From Struthio camelus (taxonomy: Eukaryota > Chordata > Aves > Struthioniformes > Struthionidae), in contig NC_090981.1 in NCBI RefSeq assembly GCF_040807025.1, forward strand, positions 66,969,645 through 67,033,644: a stretch of 64,000 bases of DNA, read 5' to 3'. The notes beneath the pieces are model-generated. The model was given only the letters and a program-made list of their open reading frames with translations. It was not told where the DNA came from and did no database searches. Made by a program: the position numbers and the translations under genes. This document shows, piece by piece, positions 50,315 through 63,476 of this stretch (the first letter of the stretch is position 1; each line of letters starts with the position of its first letter).

Positions 50315-50331
50315 TTTTTTTTTTTTTTTTT
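50315..50331. repeat. T17 homopolymer
   Basis: Seventeen consecutive T. Confidence 0.9.
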
Positions 50332-53300
50332 GCTAGTATAATTTGGCCTGGCCACAAGTGTGCTAGCCATTAAAATCAAAGGTCTTATTTTCATGGAAGA
50401 GGTTTGGGTAGCATAGGTGGCTTTGTCATATTGAGTGATACTGCTGCACTTTCTTCCACTGTGGTGATGTGTATGTGAAAATTTTATATGTTTTTCTACC
50501 ATGCAAGCCAAGATTCTGGGATCATTTTTATGCTACTTCCCTTTGGCTCTACCTTCTCCTTCAGGCTCTTCCCACACAGTCACACTGAGTCCCCCCCTTT
50601 TGTCCGGGGGGACGGGTTCAGTTGCAGCAGAGGTGCAGTCCTATTTGGTGCCTTCTGGCCTTTGGCTGGTCGCAGCACTGCTTGTCTCCTTGCTTCTCAC
50701 TGGGACCAGGGTTGCTGCGGGTTTCCATTAGAATCTTGGTATTAAAGAAATCTGAAAAATACTATTTTGGGGGAAATAGGTAGGTGATCCGTTCCTGAGC
50801 CGAGATGAGACTCCTCAGAGCCAGCAGTGCCGGAGCAGCGGGTGCCATACGTAGCCTCCCCGTCCCTAATTTCTGACTGTTGTGCTAGAAACAGCTCTTG
50901 CGTAAGAGGGTCTGATCCTGCCCGGGAGGAGGACTTTGCCTGTCATAATACAAAGGAGCTTCACTCGGAGGAGCTCAGAACAGTAGCCCTCTAATTTGGC
51001 AGGTTGCTTTTGTACGGGTCCAAGTGCTGCCTGGTGCCAGCAGCTCAGTGCACAAGCTTGTGCCGCTTCCAGGGGCCTTGGGACAGGACGTCGCCGATGG
51101 AGACGCTGGCACGGAGGTAGCTGAGGACACAGCTGCACACCAGCATCACTTGCTCCTTAGCAGGAGGGGCTGATGGGTGGGGATGGAGCCCCCCCACCAT
51201 GATAGAAACCTCATGGTGCTGCGAGGTCCAAGAGATTTCAAAGCAGAGAACAAGATCCTTCAGTTTTTGGCTTAAGCTGAAGAAAACTAGGAAGACGTTC
51301 CTGCCGAACTTAGCAGCGGGAGCCCTTGTTCATTGATGGGAGTGTTTAATTAAGTTTCAGCTTTAAAACTATCGCTGCTCGGGGAGCGTAAGAGCTACAG
51401 GAAACTTGCCCGTTTTTCCTTCTACTTCGGTAACTCCGCTGCTGTGACGAAGATTTTGAGAGACTCCTTCAAAATGTGCGAGTCCTTCACAGGAGCGCTC
51501 TGTGCTGAATTTCCCTTCTGCGCCGGCTTCGTCCGCTCCTTGGGTCTTTGCTTCTTGGCTCCATTGGGGAAGACGTGACCTTTGCTGTGCTTGTGCACCA
51601 CTGCGCCCAGCAGGGATGGTACTGCAGCACCGATAATGATGAGGCGGTGATAAAGGCCGTTTGAAAGGCTTTTGTAAGGGGAGGAGGCGAGGGAACTGAA
51701 AAAATGAATCGCATAACGCTCCTGCCCCATCTGCCCGATATGGGAATCAATAAGCTAAGTCCATACAATGAACGCAGCGGTAAAACCCCTGCTGGACCAG
51801 CCTCGCTTTGCAGCACGGTGTTTAATCTTGGGCCCGAGGCTCCTGGTTTGCAGGATCTGGCCCTTTATATTACACGCTCTCAAGCGAGACATCGCTCTGT
51901 TATCCTTCTTTAATTAGCACCTGTGGTGCTTTGTTAATAACAGACAGCTTGTTACAACACTTGAGCTTTAATGGATTCCTCCAATGAGAGAGCACGCCAG
52001 CGCTTTTAGCAGGTTCAGTAAAAAGGAAAAGCTTCTTACGACAAAGCGTTCAGCTCTTATCCGGGGAGACGCTGGAAGTGCTTGGAGAATTGCACGCGTC
52101 TTCTGGAAACGATAGCTGAGAGCCGGTTCGTTTCTCGTAGACAGGGGATGGGAATAAAGTTAGCACTCAGTTCCCCTAAAACTAGTGTCCCTCCCTGCCT
52201 TCCGACACTACAGCAAAATCCTTCTATCAAGCTCATAAGCAAAAGATCCCGGTGACTCTGCCGGTATAAACAAACCAGATGTATTCTCCTGCATGTCATC
52301 TTCATGTAACCGCAAGTTTTATCACTCCCTGATCCTGACCCTCAGGATAGATCCTCTATTATGCTTTAAGACCTGTCTGCTGTGTTGTCTTGCAGTTTGC
52401 CCTGAAGCTCCCATTGAATTTGGCTTTTAAAATGGATGGCAGATCATGGCCTCATCAGTTGAAAAACCCTTGGGAATCTGGTTCCTAGTTGCATGAAAAT
52501 AGACTATGTTTTCCATTATCTGCAGCTAAATGGCATCGCTGCTGTTTTTATGACTGCTGTTGGTCTTTGCAGCTATTTTCTTTAGGCCACTGAAACAATG
52601 CTTTCTCATTACAACAGCTTTGCGGATGAGAAGAGAGAAAAACTGGGATTGCTCATGATGAGGCTGGCATCCTGAAATTCCCACTTTGTTGTCTGCAGTG
52701 CTCCTCCAGAATCTAGCCCTTTTTTCAGAAAGACATATTTTAGGTAGAGTTAGATGTTTGTTTCCCCATTGCAGTATCTGGGCTTCAGCTGTTCAGATGA
52801 CTCAGGAGCAGCATCCAGATTGCACACATGCTTTACTGCATTTCTTTAGTGCTTCTAATGAAATAACCAGGCAGAAGTGATGTTTAATTTGGATAATGGA
52901 GAGCACTGCTAAAGTAACTCTGGTAGCCCTTCAGAGAAAGTTATTTAACCTTTCATTGTGTGATCCTTTGGATTTCCTGTTGTCTCGATTGCCCAAGACA
53001 GAGATAAAAAGGACAAATGGAGGCAACTGTCAATTCCCCAGGAACGTGTTGCCTGTTGACAGCTCTGCTGTTGTACCCCTCTCCATATTGTGCAGGAGGT
53101 GGGCAGCCAGGGCCAGGTCTTCACTCTCAACGGTTCGGTAAGAGGTGCCATGCCACGACAGTGAGGACAGGAAGGTGGCTTGCCATCTTCCAGGGCCATC
53201 CTCTCAGAAGTGATTTCTGCCTTGGCACCTCTGTGATGGTAGAAGGTGCTGCAGGGTCATCACTCAGCAGGGCATTGAAAGAAACTGGGGGGGCCATGGA

Positions 53301-54691
53301 GCTTGTGGCAGTTTGCTGTCATTTGTATGCCAAAGGGGCTTCTGGGCTCCCCAAGTCCCTCGTTTGCCTGTTGTCTTCTCATCCTACTGGGTAACAGGGA
53401 CACCATACTCCCACTGTTAGCACACGTCCTTGTGGTGTGGTGGCCAGGACAGGATTTTTTTCATTTTCCATGAGTCCATGTTGTCTTGCTAAAGTTTTCC
53501 TTTTAATCTGCAGATGAAATGCATTGTGTAACACACTGGAAGCAAATCGGAATCCAGGTATTGTTATTTTCCACCTTCCCCAGTTTCAGCCTGGAGGAGG
53601 AGAATTGCATCTCTACACTGCTGTCTGCTCCAAAACTTTCTGCAAAACATACTTGTCTGCTCATTGGTCAGTTCACATCCAGCCCAACAGTTACTGGGTT
53701 TCTCTTGGCGTCCGTTCCCTATTCCAGTCCAGCCACGCGTGCCCCCAGACCCGGCACCATGCCCCTATGCCTTCTGGTGCGGGAGCAGGTTTGAGCAGAG
53801 TGGTGGAATTCCCTTGCCAACAGAGGAGTGGGTGGAAGGACGCAGAAAGGGGCCTGCAGTGTCATGAGCATGTCATGAGTTAAATCCATGCCTGCTGCAG
53901 TAGTGTAGGTGTTACTGCCTGTACCCAGCAAGACACAAAATAAGACTCTTCTCTTTTAGTGATATGCATTGCGTTTTCTCTGTCAGTGCTTCTAGAACTG
54001 TACTAATTATTAGTAATTAAGCTGACAAGGCAAAACTTGGTTTCCTTCCATTGCATACAAAAGAAGCCAAAAAGGTGACAGTGGTAGCACTCTCTTCCTC
54101 CAAGATTTCTCCCTACCGCCAACCATTTGGCATTCTTCTAGCACAATGTCCCATCCAAGCCTACCTGGTCCCAGCTCTCCCTGTTGCGTTTGGTTCATAT
54201 TGCTGAAAAGGTTAGAAACGTGCTCAGTTCTGGCTGGCGTAAACTTCCCAGTATGGTGGGGTTGAGAGCTGATATACAGAGACAGAGCTCAAATCCAACA
54301 TGGCACGTTGCCTTGCCGTCGAAGCTTGTTGGCCCAAGTGCTGTTTCAGATAGGCACAGTTCCCTTTGCCACGAGAAGTTTTTTGCTACTTTTTTCTTGG
54401 TTTTCTCTGCTCAGACATCCAGGAAACCTGTGCCTAGACTGAGGTCTTTAGTGCGAGAAGTACGTCCTACTGTCTAGTAGCAGCTGAAATAAAGCAGTCC
54501 TGAAGACACATAACTTATGGCTCAAATCGGCAGCTTGATTTGAGGTCCACAGGAGCTGAATGCAAGCTGCTGACACAAGTAAAAGCCCGCTTTATGCCGT
54601 CTTCGGAGTTATTTTGCTCTGACGCAGCTAATTCAGGTTAGTTACCGCAAGTTAGAAACACTCCGTTTTTGAGATGGAGAAGCTTACCTTT

Positions 54692-54741
54692 CAGCACGCT
54701 GAAGCCACTCATCAGGTCAGCACGCTGACCACTCATCAGGT
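54692..54741. repeat. Imperfect 24-26 bp tandem duplication
   Basis: cagcacgctgaagccactca plus tcaggt is followed at once by the same unit lacking two bases (cagcacgctgaccactcatc plus aggt). Confidence 0.9.
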
Positions 54742-55631
54742 CAACGTCTGCCCTTGGATCTCACTGTCAGTCTTGAGACCCCACCACTGCCTTTGCGGTG
54801 TTTACGCAATACATACTCCTTTTTTGCAGTGGCGTAGCTGGATTTGCAATGCATGAATAACTTTCCCACCGAGATTCGCAGATGGCTTTCTTCTGGTTAC
54901 CTGTCTGATTCAACTTGCTGTCCTTGCAAAGCCTAGGCATTTGTTTGCCTTCCTTTCTCCTTGTTGTTCCTCTTTTTTCCCTCCTGTGACTTTACAATCT
55001 AAAGCATCTTTCTGACTTTGCATTGCCCACTTAATGGCTGCAAGAGCTGATTTATCTGTTCAATACTTGCATTCAGAAGCCAGCATTAGATAATTGCTGG
55101 ATTGAAGAGAGGCTGTAATTATTTTTGCTTCTAACTACAGGAGCGAGCAGTGTTTGCCAAACTGTTTGGTAACTGCTGGCAGATGCTTTTCAGAGGGTAT
55201 CCCTGGACCGCCTGCATCTCTCCTCCGTGTCATATGTTCCATATATCTTTATTTTAACCATTAAGTGCTTCCCTCTTCAAATACCTACTCCACGTTGGCC
55301 CGATCCATTACATTTCTCCTCGTTCATGAGGCCCATGTTTAATGATTAATTGTAGCAAGCCGAAACAAAGCTTAACATTTAATGTTTTCCATATCATTAC
55401 TTTCTGTAAGTTCTGTTAGAGGACAGAGAACAGAAGGGTTTCAGGAAGGATTCCCTGGTGTTTACAGAGAATGCTGTTAAACGCACAGTAAAGTAACCGG
55501 CTGTGAGCCCGCTGTCGGGTTAATGGAGCAGCCCTGATGATGAAGGGTTATAACAAAGAGGCCTTAATCTGGCGTGAAGAACACAACAGGAGCAGATTCA
55601 CTTTAATTTTTTTTTCTTCCTTTCCTCTTAG

Positions 55632-55820
55632 TGTCATTTAGACCAGTTGCTAATCTGGAGCATCTTTGTGCAAAGCCTCCAGCTTTGTCACTGTGACCTT
55701 GTACCTGCAGGTGCTCCTGGCTGCGAGACTTCAGAGAGGCCCGAAAGCCCTAGATGCGGCTGGTGCAAGGCATTCGTTGGCATAAGGAACCTGTGGCAAC
55801 ACGTACATGCAGCAAAATGA
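55632..55820 (+). other. Candidate terminal exon with Cys/His cluster, unrecognised
   Basis: Follows one of the best acceptors in the window (ttttcttcctttcctcttag, ending 55631). Read in phase 0 it is open for 62 codons to TGA at 55818-55820. It includes LDQLLIWSIFVQSLQLCHCD and ends SPRCGWCKAFVGIRNLWQHV plus HAAK. The end has the spacing C-x2-C-x11-H-x-H, which recalls a zinc-finger knuckle but does not fit the classical C2H2 rule (C-x2-C-x12-H-x3-5-H). The stop codon just before the frame is the TAG of the acceptor itself, so the frame opens exactly at the splice site. A 62-codon open frame has roughly a 5 percent chance probability, so this is suggestive only. Confidence 0.25.
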
Positions 55821-57310
55821 TCTAGGAAGAGATGGGAGCGTTTGGGAGCAGCGTGTGTGTGGTTTGGGGTGGTTTTGTAGCGTAGCCAGACAAGAGACGT
55901 TTTCTCGGCTCCTTCAAATTCATACGAGTCAGCAGGAAAATGTGGTAGGTTGAAAGCGTTGATGAGCTGAACATCTGGAAAAAAAAAAACCCCAGTGATT
56001 TCCTAATGTTTCATTCCTTGTGTTTAATTTCCTTTCTAAACGAAGTGGTTGCAGATCAAAAATTGCAATGTTTTGTCTTGAAAACTGGTAGCGCTCTGAC
56101 AGCTTTGAACCCTCTTTTCCTAACTGGAAGATATGGCAGAGGCAGTCGTTTTCCCCTAGACCACTTCTGCATGGAAGATGTGACGTTTTCCCGTGGAAAA
56201 TAACATCTTGTCAGGAAAAGATTCCTGATCATCCACATTTCCATCATGATTCTTTTTGGCTGTTTCAAAGCACTATGTAAACATTGTTCAAATCCTTTGA
56301 AACTTCATTATTATAATAATTATTATAATATAGGGGGAAAAAAGGCAGATAATGGCTAGCTCAGGAAAGCAATAACTGATGGATGTTTAGCTACAGCCAA
56401 CTGCTACTTTACCTGATTTTGAGGAAATCTTTGCTAATTTGAAACCCCACTGATGGTCGTGCAGTTAGACTGATCTCTGGCGTCTCGTTTGGATTTTTGT
56501 TGCGCTCATTTATTGTTCCTGGGCACGACTGATTTCCTTCAGTGAATATCGGGATCTTCTGTGCCTCTGCGTAAATCTGCATCTCTGTCTCCAAGAGCAG
56601 TCAGTATTTACCCGTTGGAGCCTTTACAGCTGTGCGAGTGAGGGATCCGTAGTGGTGGAGGGACAATCAGCACGGTGGCTCAGTTGCTCGTGGCTCACCG
56701 GGGGAGCACGAGGCCCTCACTGTCCTCCCCGGCTCTGGCCACGAGATGGGCTTGCACCGCTGGAGCAGAGGGAGTCACGGCACTAAGACACACTTCTTGG
56801 GTGGGATGGTTCCACGTCAGCCCCGTCCCTGTCACCCCTGGGCTGAAGACAGGTAACAAGTCACTTATCATTTTAGCAGATGCTCCTCTGCCTTTTTAAA
56901 AGCCAGTGTATCTTGTTAAGAGGTTCCTCTGGCTCTCATGGGAGTATGTTGTTAGCACAGCTGAAATGCAGAGAGGCTTTGAAACACAGTTTTATGCTCG
57001 TGAGATGCCACAACACTCTGGCTTTGCTCACCTGATTTGCATTGGGTCGTGGCAAAGAGAAGTGAGCTCTCCAGTGAGTGAAACACAGATGCAACTTGGG
57101 TGTTTTCTCAGGATCTTAACTGAATGAGAACAGGGATATATTCCAGGTCTGTCAAGAATACAGGGAGCACTGGAGGCCTCCAGCTGACCTGTGATGTGTT
57201 ACATGTGTTTGTATCTTGGGTTTCATATTCATTTGTTCCAGCTTGTTAATGCTGAGGGTATTATGAACTCTTTTCCTATTAAAAGAAAAAAAATATTTTA
57301 TCATTTGGAT

Positions 57311-57324
57311 TATATCTCTATATA

Positions 57325-57380
<56 letters not shown>
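57311..57380. repeat. (TA)n microsatellite, about 24 units
   Basis: A tatatctctatatatgtgtg leader followed by a pure TA run at about 57333-57379. Pure TA tracts of this length can extrude cruciforms and are often length-polymorphic or misassembled. Confidence 0.97.
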
Positions 57381-57381
<1 letters not shown>

Positions 57382-59324
57382 AGCTGTATTTGCAAAAGGG
57401 GCCAGAAGACCCTGTATTTGATTGGAGGAGTTCTTTGGTCTCAGTGAAACCTCCAGGAAGAGATTAGCAAAAAATCGACCAAGAAAAAGAGGCTGTAGCT
57501 CTAAGCCAGTGAACTGGAGTTGTGAATTTTGCAATTTTAGTAATGAAATCTGCCAGCAAAGGATCTGTCTGATCTGCTTTTATAGTGATTCTGAGAGTAA
57601 CTCAAAGCTTGTGCTGCTTCTAAAAGCTCACTCTTCATTTCATTTGGGTGGTGAAAGGGAAGGCTAGGGGAGTCGTGGGTGCTTTTTAATGCTCAGCATG
57701 CTCTTTGAGTTTGGTGGAGGGCTGCACCTGTTCGTGTGGGGAAAGGGGGGAACCAGATGCAGTGCCAGAAATAAATGCCCTTTGCTGTGGGGAAATGGGA
57801 GTTGAGAAGCCGATTCCAGCAGTGTTTCAAAACGACACTTGTCTGCTCTCTCCTGCGTGCCTGTCTCTGAAGCTTTGCTAGCCCTGGCCTTTGCGCTGAA
57901 GGACAATGTGTTCTAGCTAAGCGTGGAGGAAAATGCTGCTAGCACCTTCCTAGTCAACCAGAACAGGTTCCCACGCAGCCTTGCCAAGAGCCTGCAGGGT
58001 CATTAGGTGGCAAAAATAACAAGCAGGGACGCAGGAGAAGCCTGTCCGTGCTCTGCTTCCTAGTTGCTGTCTTCCCAGCTGAAGCGCTTGTGAGTCTCAG
58101 GAACAGCATGGAGGATTCGACTTGGAAACAGCACCATTTGCAAGAGGTTCTTCAAGCTGCAGGTCCTGCAGAAATAATTGAATTTCCTTGATGACTTAAA
58201 TGGAAGCTGGCTTATGCCTCTGGATGGAATAGCTACTAAACTTGGGCAGATGGGGGAAATTAGTTTCCTGAAATTAAGGGAAAAACCAATGACTTCATTT
58301 CGTTCTATCACTTGGTGTCAGTTGTTCAGTGTATGTGCTAGCAGACAGGACTACCTGTGAGCTGCAGCTACCAAGAGTGTATTTTACCTGCTTCAGTATC
58401 TGAAGTTAATCCTTTAATTGGTTAGTAACACGGCTGACGGCAATAGCAGATGTCAGTGTGTGGCGTAAGGGTAAAGGTCAGGGCTTTGGTTTGGTATCCC
58501 TGGAAAACTGTAACTTTTGGGATTCCATGTTTTCCCCGTGTTTGAAGTTCACAACTCATAACAGCATCATCTCAGCGTTTTTTCCTAAATGCTCTGTTTT
58601 GTTTGTGTTGTGGCTGCATCTCTCTGGGTTATATCTGTCATTCTGCGTGATGTGAAATGACGTCTATAATTACTGCGCTGTACAAACATGGATGCGTTCT
58701 GAGGCCGGGTAGTCTATATATCTAGAATTGAAATCTGCCCTTGGACATCATGTCGAAAAGGACATCTAAGAGAGTCTGATTGCTGAAAATCACCAGAAAC
58801 CAGCTACTGCATGCCCGTCTGCTTCTGAAGGTCACTAGGTAATGAAGAGATCATGGACTATCAAGCAAAACCAGGGCAGCTGCCTCACAGTAGGTGTTTT
58901 CCTACCATTTTGTAAAACATTTTTACATATATAATACTCAGAGGCAGGGGTCTTTGGGTGTCCTGCAGCAGCAGGGCCAGCCCTTGCCCACCTGAGGAGC
59001 AAGCCCCATATGGCATCACCCTCAGGTGCACAGATAGGAGAAGATAGGCACAAGGCGATAGCAAGAGCACACACCTTCACGAAGGGCGAAGGAGCAGCAG
59101 AGAGGGCCTCGGGTTGGGTGGGGAAGTGGAGAGAGCAGCCAAGGGGCAAGAGGTCAAGGGACACCCTGGCTGGAGCAGTGGTCCCTGGGCAGCAACAGCA
59201 TCTGGTGGGTAACGTGGAGGGGAAGCTGGAGGTGGGTATGCCTCTGTGTCCCCAGGGACCCTGGAAGGGCACTAGCAGAGGCTGAGCAGTCATTGCACTT
59301 TGCACCCATAAATATGCATTGTGT

Positions 59325-59455
59325 ATGAGAGACGCTGATCTTGCAGTCAGGCAGCTCATGCTGGGTGTGAAGATCTAGATTCGAGTCCTTGCTCCAGCCA
59401 TGCCAAAGAGATTTGAGCCTTGTGAACTGCTCTAACCATTGGGCTGCTTTTACTC
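59325..59455. mobile_element. Possible ancient SINE-like repeat
   Basis: Contains tRNA B-box-like gattcgagtcc (59379-59389) followed by ttgctccagcca, then gagatttgagcc and gctctaaccattgggctgct. This order (gattcgagtcc-ctgctcc ... gatttgaacc ... gctctaaccactgggct) is familiar to me from dispersed amniote repeats with a tRNA-like head. It does not fold as a tRNA: I find no matching acceptor stem or A box. Family not assigned. Confidence 0.4.
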
Positions 59456-62110
59456 TGGTGTGGAAGAAAAGCCTATCTCTTTGGAGGCAAGATTTTATCT
59501 CTTATTCCAGGTTTCAGTACCTCCCTCTACTTATTATGTTCCTGCCTCTTTCCTTGGCTGTTTATTGCCATCTAATTCAGGGAATTCCCCGGTCAGCTGT
59601 TCTGAAGAGCTGTTCCTTAAGATATCCAACTCACCCAGTAAATTGCCGTGGTCCACAGCTCACAAAAGATGAGTCTGCTAAGCAGCTTGGTTAAGCATGT
59701 AAATAGGATCTAGCCCAAGGACCTTTTATGGCCATCATGAGGGGTAACGTCTGAGCATCTTTAGAGGAACTTGTGACCGGCAAAGAGAGACAACCTTTGA
59801 ATTTGAAAGCAAATGTGAAATATATGTTATATTGCAAGAAACTGCCATTTGGCTGCAAGTCTTGGGTTTAACACCTCTGCTTTATAAAGGTGGTGCTGAG
59901 AATCCACATGGTTTCCAAAAGTGTTTGTCACGTCAGAAAGTGTTCTTAAGTCATACAAAATTATTGAACATGTGAGATATTTTCTGCGATCCTGAGGACT
60001 GGAGGACTGGATTAGTCAGTAACGAACGACTGAGGAGAGAGAGACCCAGAGTACGCTGACTGGTCTGAACTTTCCTAATTAGACTGTTAGAAGAGAAGTG
60101 TTAGCTGTTCTGTAGACTCTGGCAAAAGAAATGTACTGTCACACATGACAAGGGCCTCTGTACTTGGCTTAATGGTGAAAAGTACTTTAGAGAAATCAAA
60201 GCTATTTTGTGAAAAGCTATTCATCTAATGTTATTTTATGGTGCTGATGTCTCAGAAATCAGCTAAAAAAGCCTCTGTTTAGCATTGTTAGAAAGACAAG
60301 AAGTTAGATTTCCGTTTGAGGGTCCTCATCAGAAAGCTGCTCAGACCGCAGCCTGGGCCCAAGCAGCTGCAAGGAGGATTTGCACTGGTGTCTGAGGTTA
60401 ACGCAGAGAGAAATCCCAGTGTGGCTATCAGACACAGATCAGCTCCTGAGTATCGACCTCTGGGCTTTCTTACCAGGATCTCAAGGACCTGCTGAGCAGG
60501 CTTACAAGGAAGACTGTCAGAAGTCTCTTCTGGGAGGTGAAAGGAGGAGATGTTTGCTGTGCCCTGTCACGAGTCACTTGCCACCAGATTGAACTTGGGT
60601 TGCTGAAACTTCTTGGTAGCTCCTTGCCTGTTTCCTGGGCTAAAAACTGGCCACCTGGGTAAAATCTCTGAGTCTCTCTCCTGCCCCCCTAGCTGCAGGG
60701 TATGGGCGAGGTGCTCAGCGCCTACTGATGCATTTAATGGCAGGCTGTCACTGATCTTGAAAGCCGAGTCCCTAAACACCCTCTCCTGCAGGGGTGGAGC
60801 TCACTCTTTACTCCAGAGAGGTTATCCAAAAGGTGGATCTCAAACCAGGAGCGCTACTTCAAGGCTTTTCTTGGAAGCGTTGGTGTAAGGATGCTCAGCT
60901 CTGTGATGCAAAGTGCTTGTGGGGCAGATCTCCCCGTGAGAAACACGCTGCGTTTCCTTGCCAGCCATGCCGCAGGGGCTTAGGGCTTTTTTTTTTTTCT
61001 TTTAATGAATTTTTTGCTTCTTTTATTCTTGAGGCTTTTTTAAAGGGTTGACTGATCATTATGGGTCAAAAACTAACTGGAGAAAAATCTTCATTGTGAA
61101 AGAAGCCTCATAAAAATGCGTTGTTAGAGGCGTAGGAAGGAGTGCTGTAAGAATCACCAGCATGGTTAGACTCCAAGATCTTAGATCCCGTCGCTCTCTT
61201 TGAGGTTGTTGCCAAGGGTGGAAGGGATCCCAGCGTGTTTCCCATCTTTGGAAGCCTCTGGGAGAGGCCGTTAGGGTCTTTGCAGCCGCCAGGATCGGCA
61301 GGCCTGCGAAGCTGATGTAGCCACCCCATATCTGGCTTAGCAGCCAGGAAGCTCGGTGCCCATTCTCTCTCCTCTGCTTTCAGTGTTTATCCAGTGCTTC
61401 ATCCCTCTTGCGTTTTCTCAGCCCTATTTTCCCAGTGATGCTGCCCTTTTCTTAAGGGGAAGTGACTTTGCAACCAGCGTGAGCACATTATGGGTTGTGC
61501 GTGTACCAGGAAGCAGGCTGTCCTCACACCTCTCCCACAGCTATTAAAAAAAAAATTATTTGGAAAACAGTTTCAGAAGTACACAGGGAGGGAGAAATTC
61601 ATCTCAGCTTGAGGCCTGACGGGCAGCTTGAGCGGCTTCGGTCACACTCCACTGTCAGCGGGGTCTGTGATTGTGCTTGGGACAGGAGGATGGCATCAAC
61701 TCTTTTGGTGCCAGCCACACTGAGACTGACCTAAATTGATCGTGACACTGCAGCCTTGCCTAACTTTAGCTTTCCAGAAGGTGGGATATGGCTTTAGCTG
61801 TTTGGGTAAGCTCGCCTGGTTATTAGTGGCTAGTTGGGCAGTCCAAGAAAGGAGTTCATCTCCTGGTCTTAGAAAGCTGCCTGAGGATGGAAGCATAGGA
61901 GGTGAGTAGAGCTCTCTCCATTGGTTGAACATGAGCAAATGTTTGACTTGGGAATTGTAAATGTAGCTAAAATTACCCCCACCCTGTGCGTTAGGGACAT
62001 CTGCACAACTGGGAATCTATTAACTGGGACGTCATGCGTCTTTTAGGCTTATGTCCCAAAAGTGGTGCCTGCCCTGCTGGTGTCAACAGACTAATTCTCC
62101 TTTCATGCAG

Positions 62111-62445
62111 GCTTTAAGGTGTTATTTGTGATTGCTACAGGAGTGAACCGGGCACGATCAAACAGCGTCTCTGGGAAGTGGCAGCAGGAGCCACGTAGGA
62201 GGAGTTTTGCAGTGAAGCAGGACTTCTTGGCTTCGCGCTGCTCTGCGGAGCAGAGTCATCCAGTGAAGTGCGTCCCACGTTTTTGCAACAACAGGCCACC
62301 GTCGAACTTCCCACGTCCACCACCCTTGGGAAAGTTACCGCTTCCCCTGGGCCTAGGGGCTAGTGGCATCCCTGTGGCACAGCCTTGCTGGCGTCACCGG
62401 CCCGAGGACCCCACATGGGGAGGCCTCTTGACCTGGAAGCTGTGA
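62111..62445 (+). other. Candidate terminal exon with 110-codon open frame
   Basis: The acceptor attctcctttcatgcag ends at 62110. The phase-1 frame is then open from codon 62113 to the TGA at 62443-62445: FKVLFVIATGVNRARSNSVS at the start, then a basic stretch (QQEPRRRSFAVKQ) and a proline-rich part (NFPRPPPLGKLPLPLG). The frame length is above chance expectation for a single frame, but the DNA is GC-rich and other frames are also long here. I recognise no domain. Phase 1 entry also matches the exon ending at 29065. Confidence 0.2.
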
Positions 62446-63476
62446 CCACTTCTTCCTGAAGTCTGGCCACGTTTCTGCTTTTGAGTCTGTATGCAATGGT
62501 AAACAGCCAACTGGAGACATCCAGGGGCAGGGATTTGAAGGTGTTGAGCACTTTCTCCTCCGTGGGTATCCAGTGCTCTTGAAAGCCAGGCTGCAGAGGT
62601 CTCAAGTCGGAAACTGAAATGAGAATAGCACCTGAAAATGATCAGAATAATTGAGCGGGCTGACCCTTAATCGCTCTGTGTGGTATGTAGAACAAGGAGT
62701 ATGGCCTAACTGACTTAACCTCAAGGGGTATTTTTACAGTACTTTATGAAGCCTGAATAGCATTAGAAAGGAGACCTTTTAAACTTAGCTCTCAGGACGA
62801 TACCCTGAACAGCATGAGTACACGTTTGCTGTCAGCACGCTCTCCGTGATGGGCAGTAGGTGCGTGGCACAAGCGGCAGAGAGGTGAGCTGACACGGTGT
62901 GGGGGGGAGTCGAACGTGCGCAGACGCCGCTGGTGTGTGGCTGCGCTGGTAAGAGGTGAGCAGCGAGGGATGGAGGGGGTGGACGCCGTGCTTTGCCTAG
63001 GATTAGCTCTGGGGGGACGGCCTCGCGGTCTCCTGCTGTGGCCGCACATTGGTGAGAGCGTTGCTGGCCCAGGAACTGGGCAGGGGCAGGGGTGAGGGCA
63101 GCTGACTGCCCCGTGCCGTCACAGGAATGAGGAGGAGGCTGAATTACTGGAAAGCTTCCTGCATGCGGCAGGGAAACAGCCGCTCTCCCTGGATTTTAGG
63201 AGCAGGTAGCAATCTGGCACAGAGCAGCAAGGGCAGGCTGGAAGGAGAGATTCGTGCAAGTTTTGTGCATCTCTGGGGGAGGGTTTGGCAGGACGTTTGC
63301 AGGTATGTGAGGGCCAGAGGGGTCCTGCAGTGTGCTGTTGCTTTGCAGAATACAGTTTAGAGCGTAGCAGATCCTCCATGCCCATAGGTGCCCCTAGCGT
63401 GGCAAGCAGGGCAGGGAGAGGACCCAAAGCATGGGTTGCGATTCTCAGAATAGCCGGTAGTAACATTTCCATGGAC

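Noticed and set aside
57191..57382. ORFs running through the (TA)n tract
   Set aside because: Alternating Tyr-Ile sequence is a translation of the microsatellite.
59370..59395. tRNA B-box-like gattcgagtcc
   Set aside because: No matching A box, anticodon arm or acceptor stem, so it is treated as part of an old SINE-like repeat.
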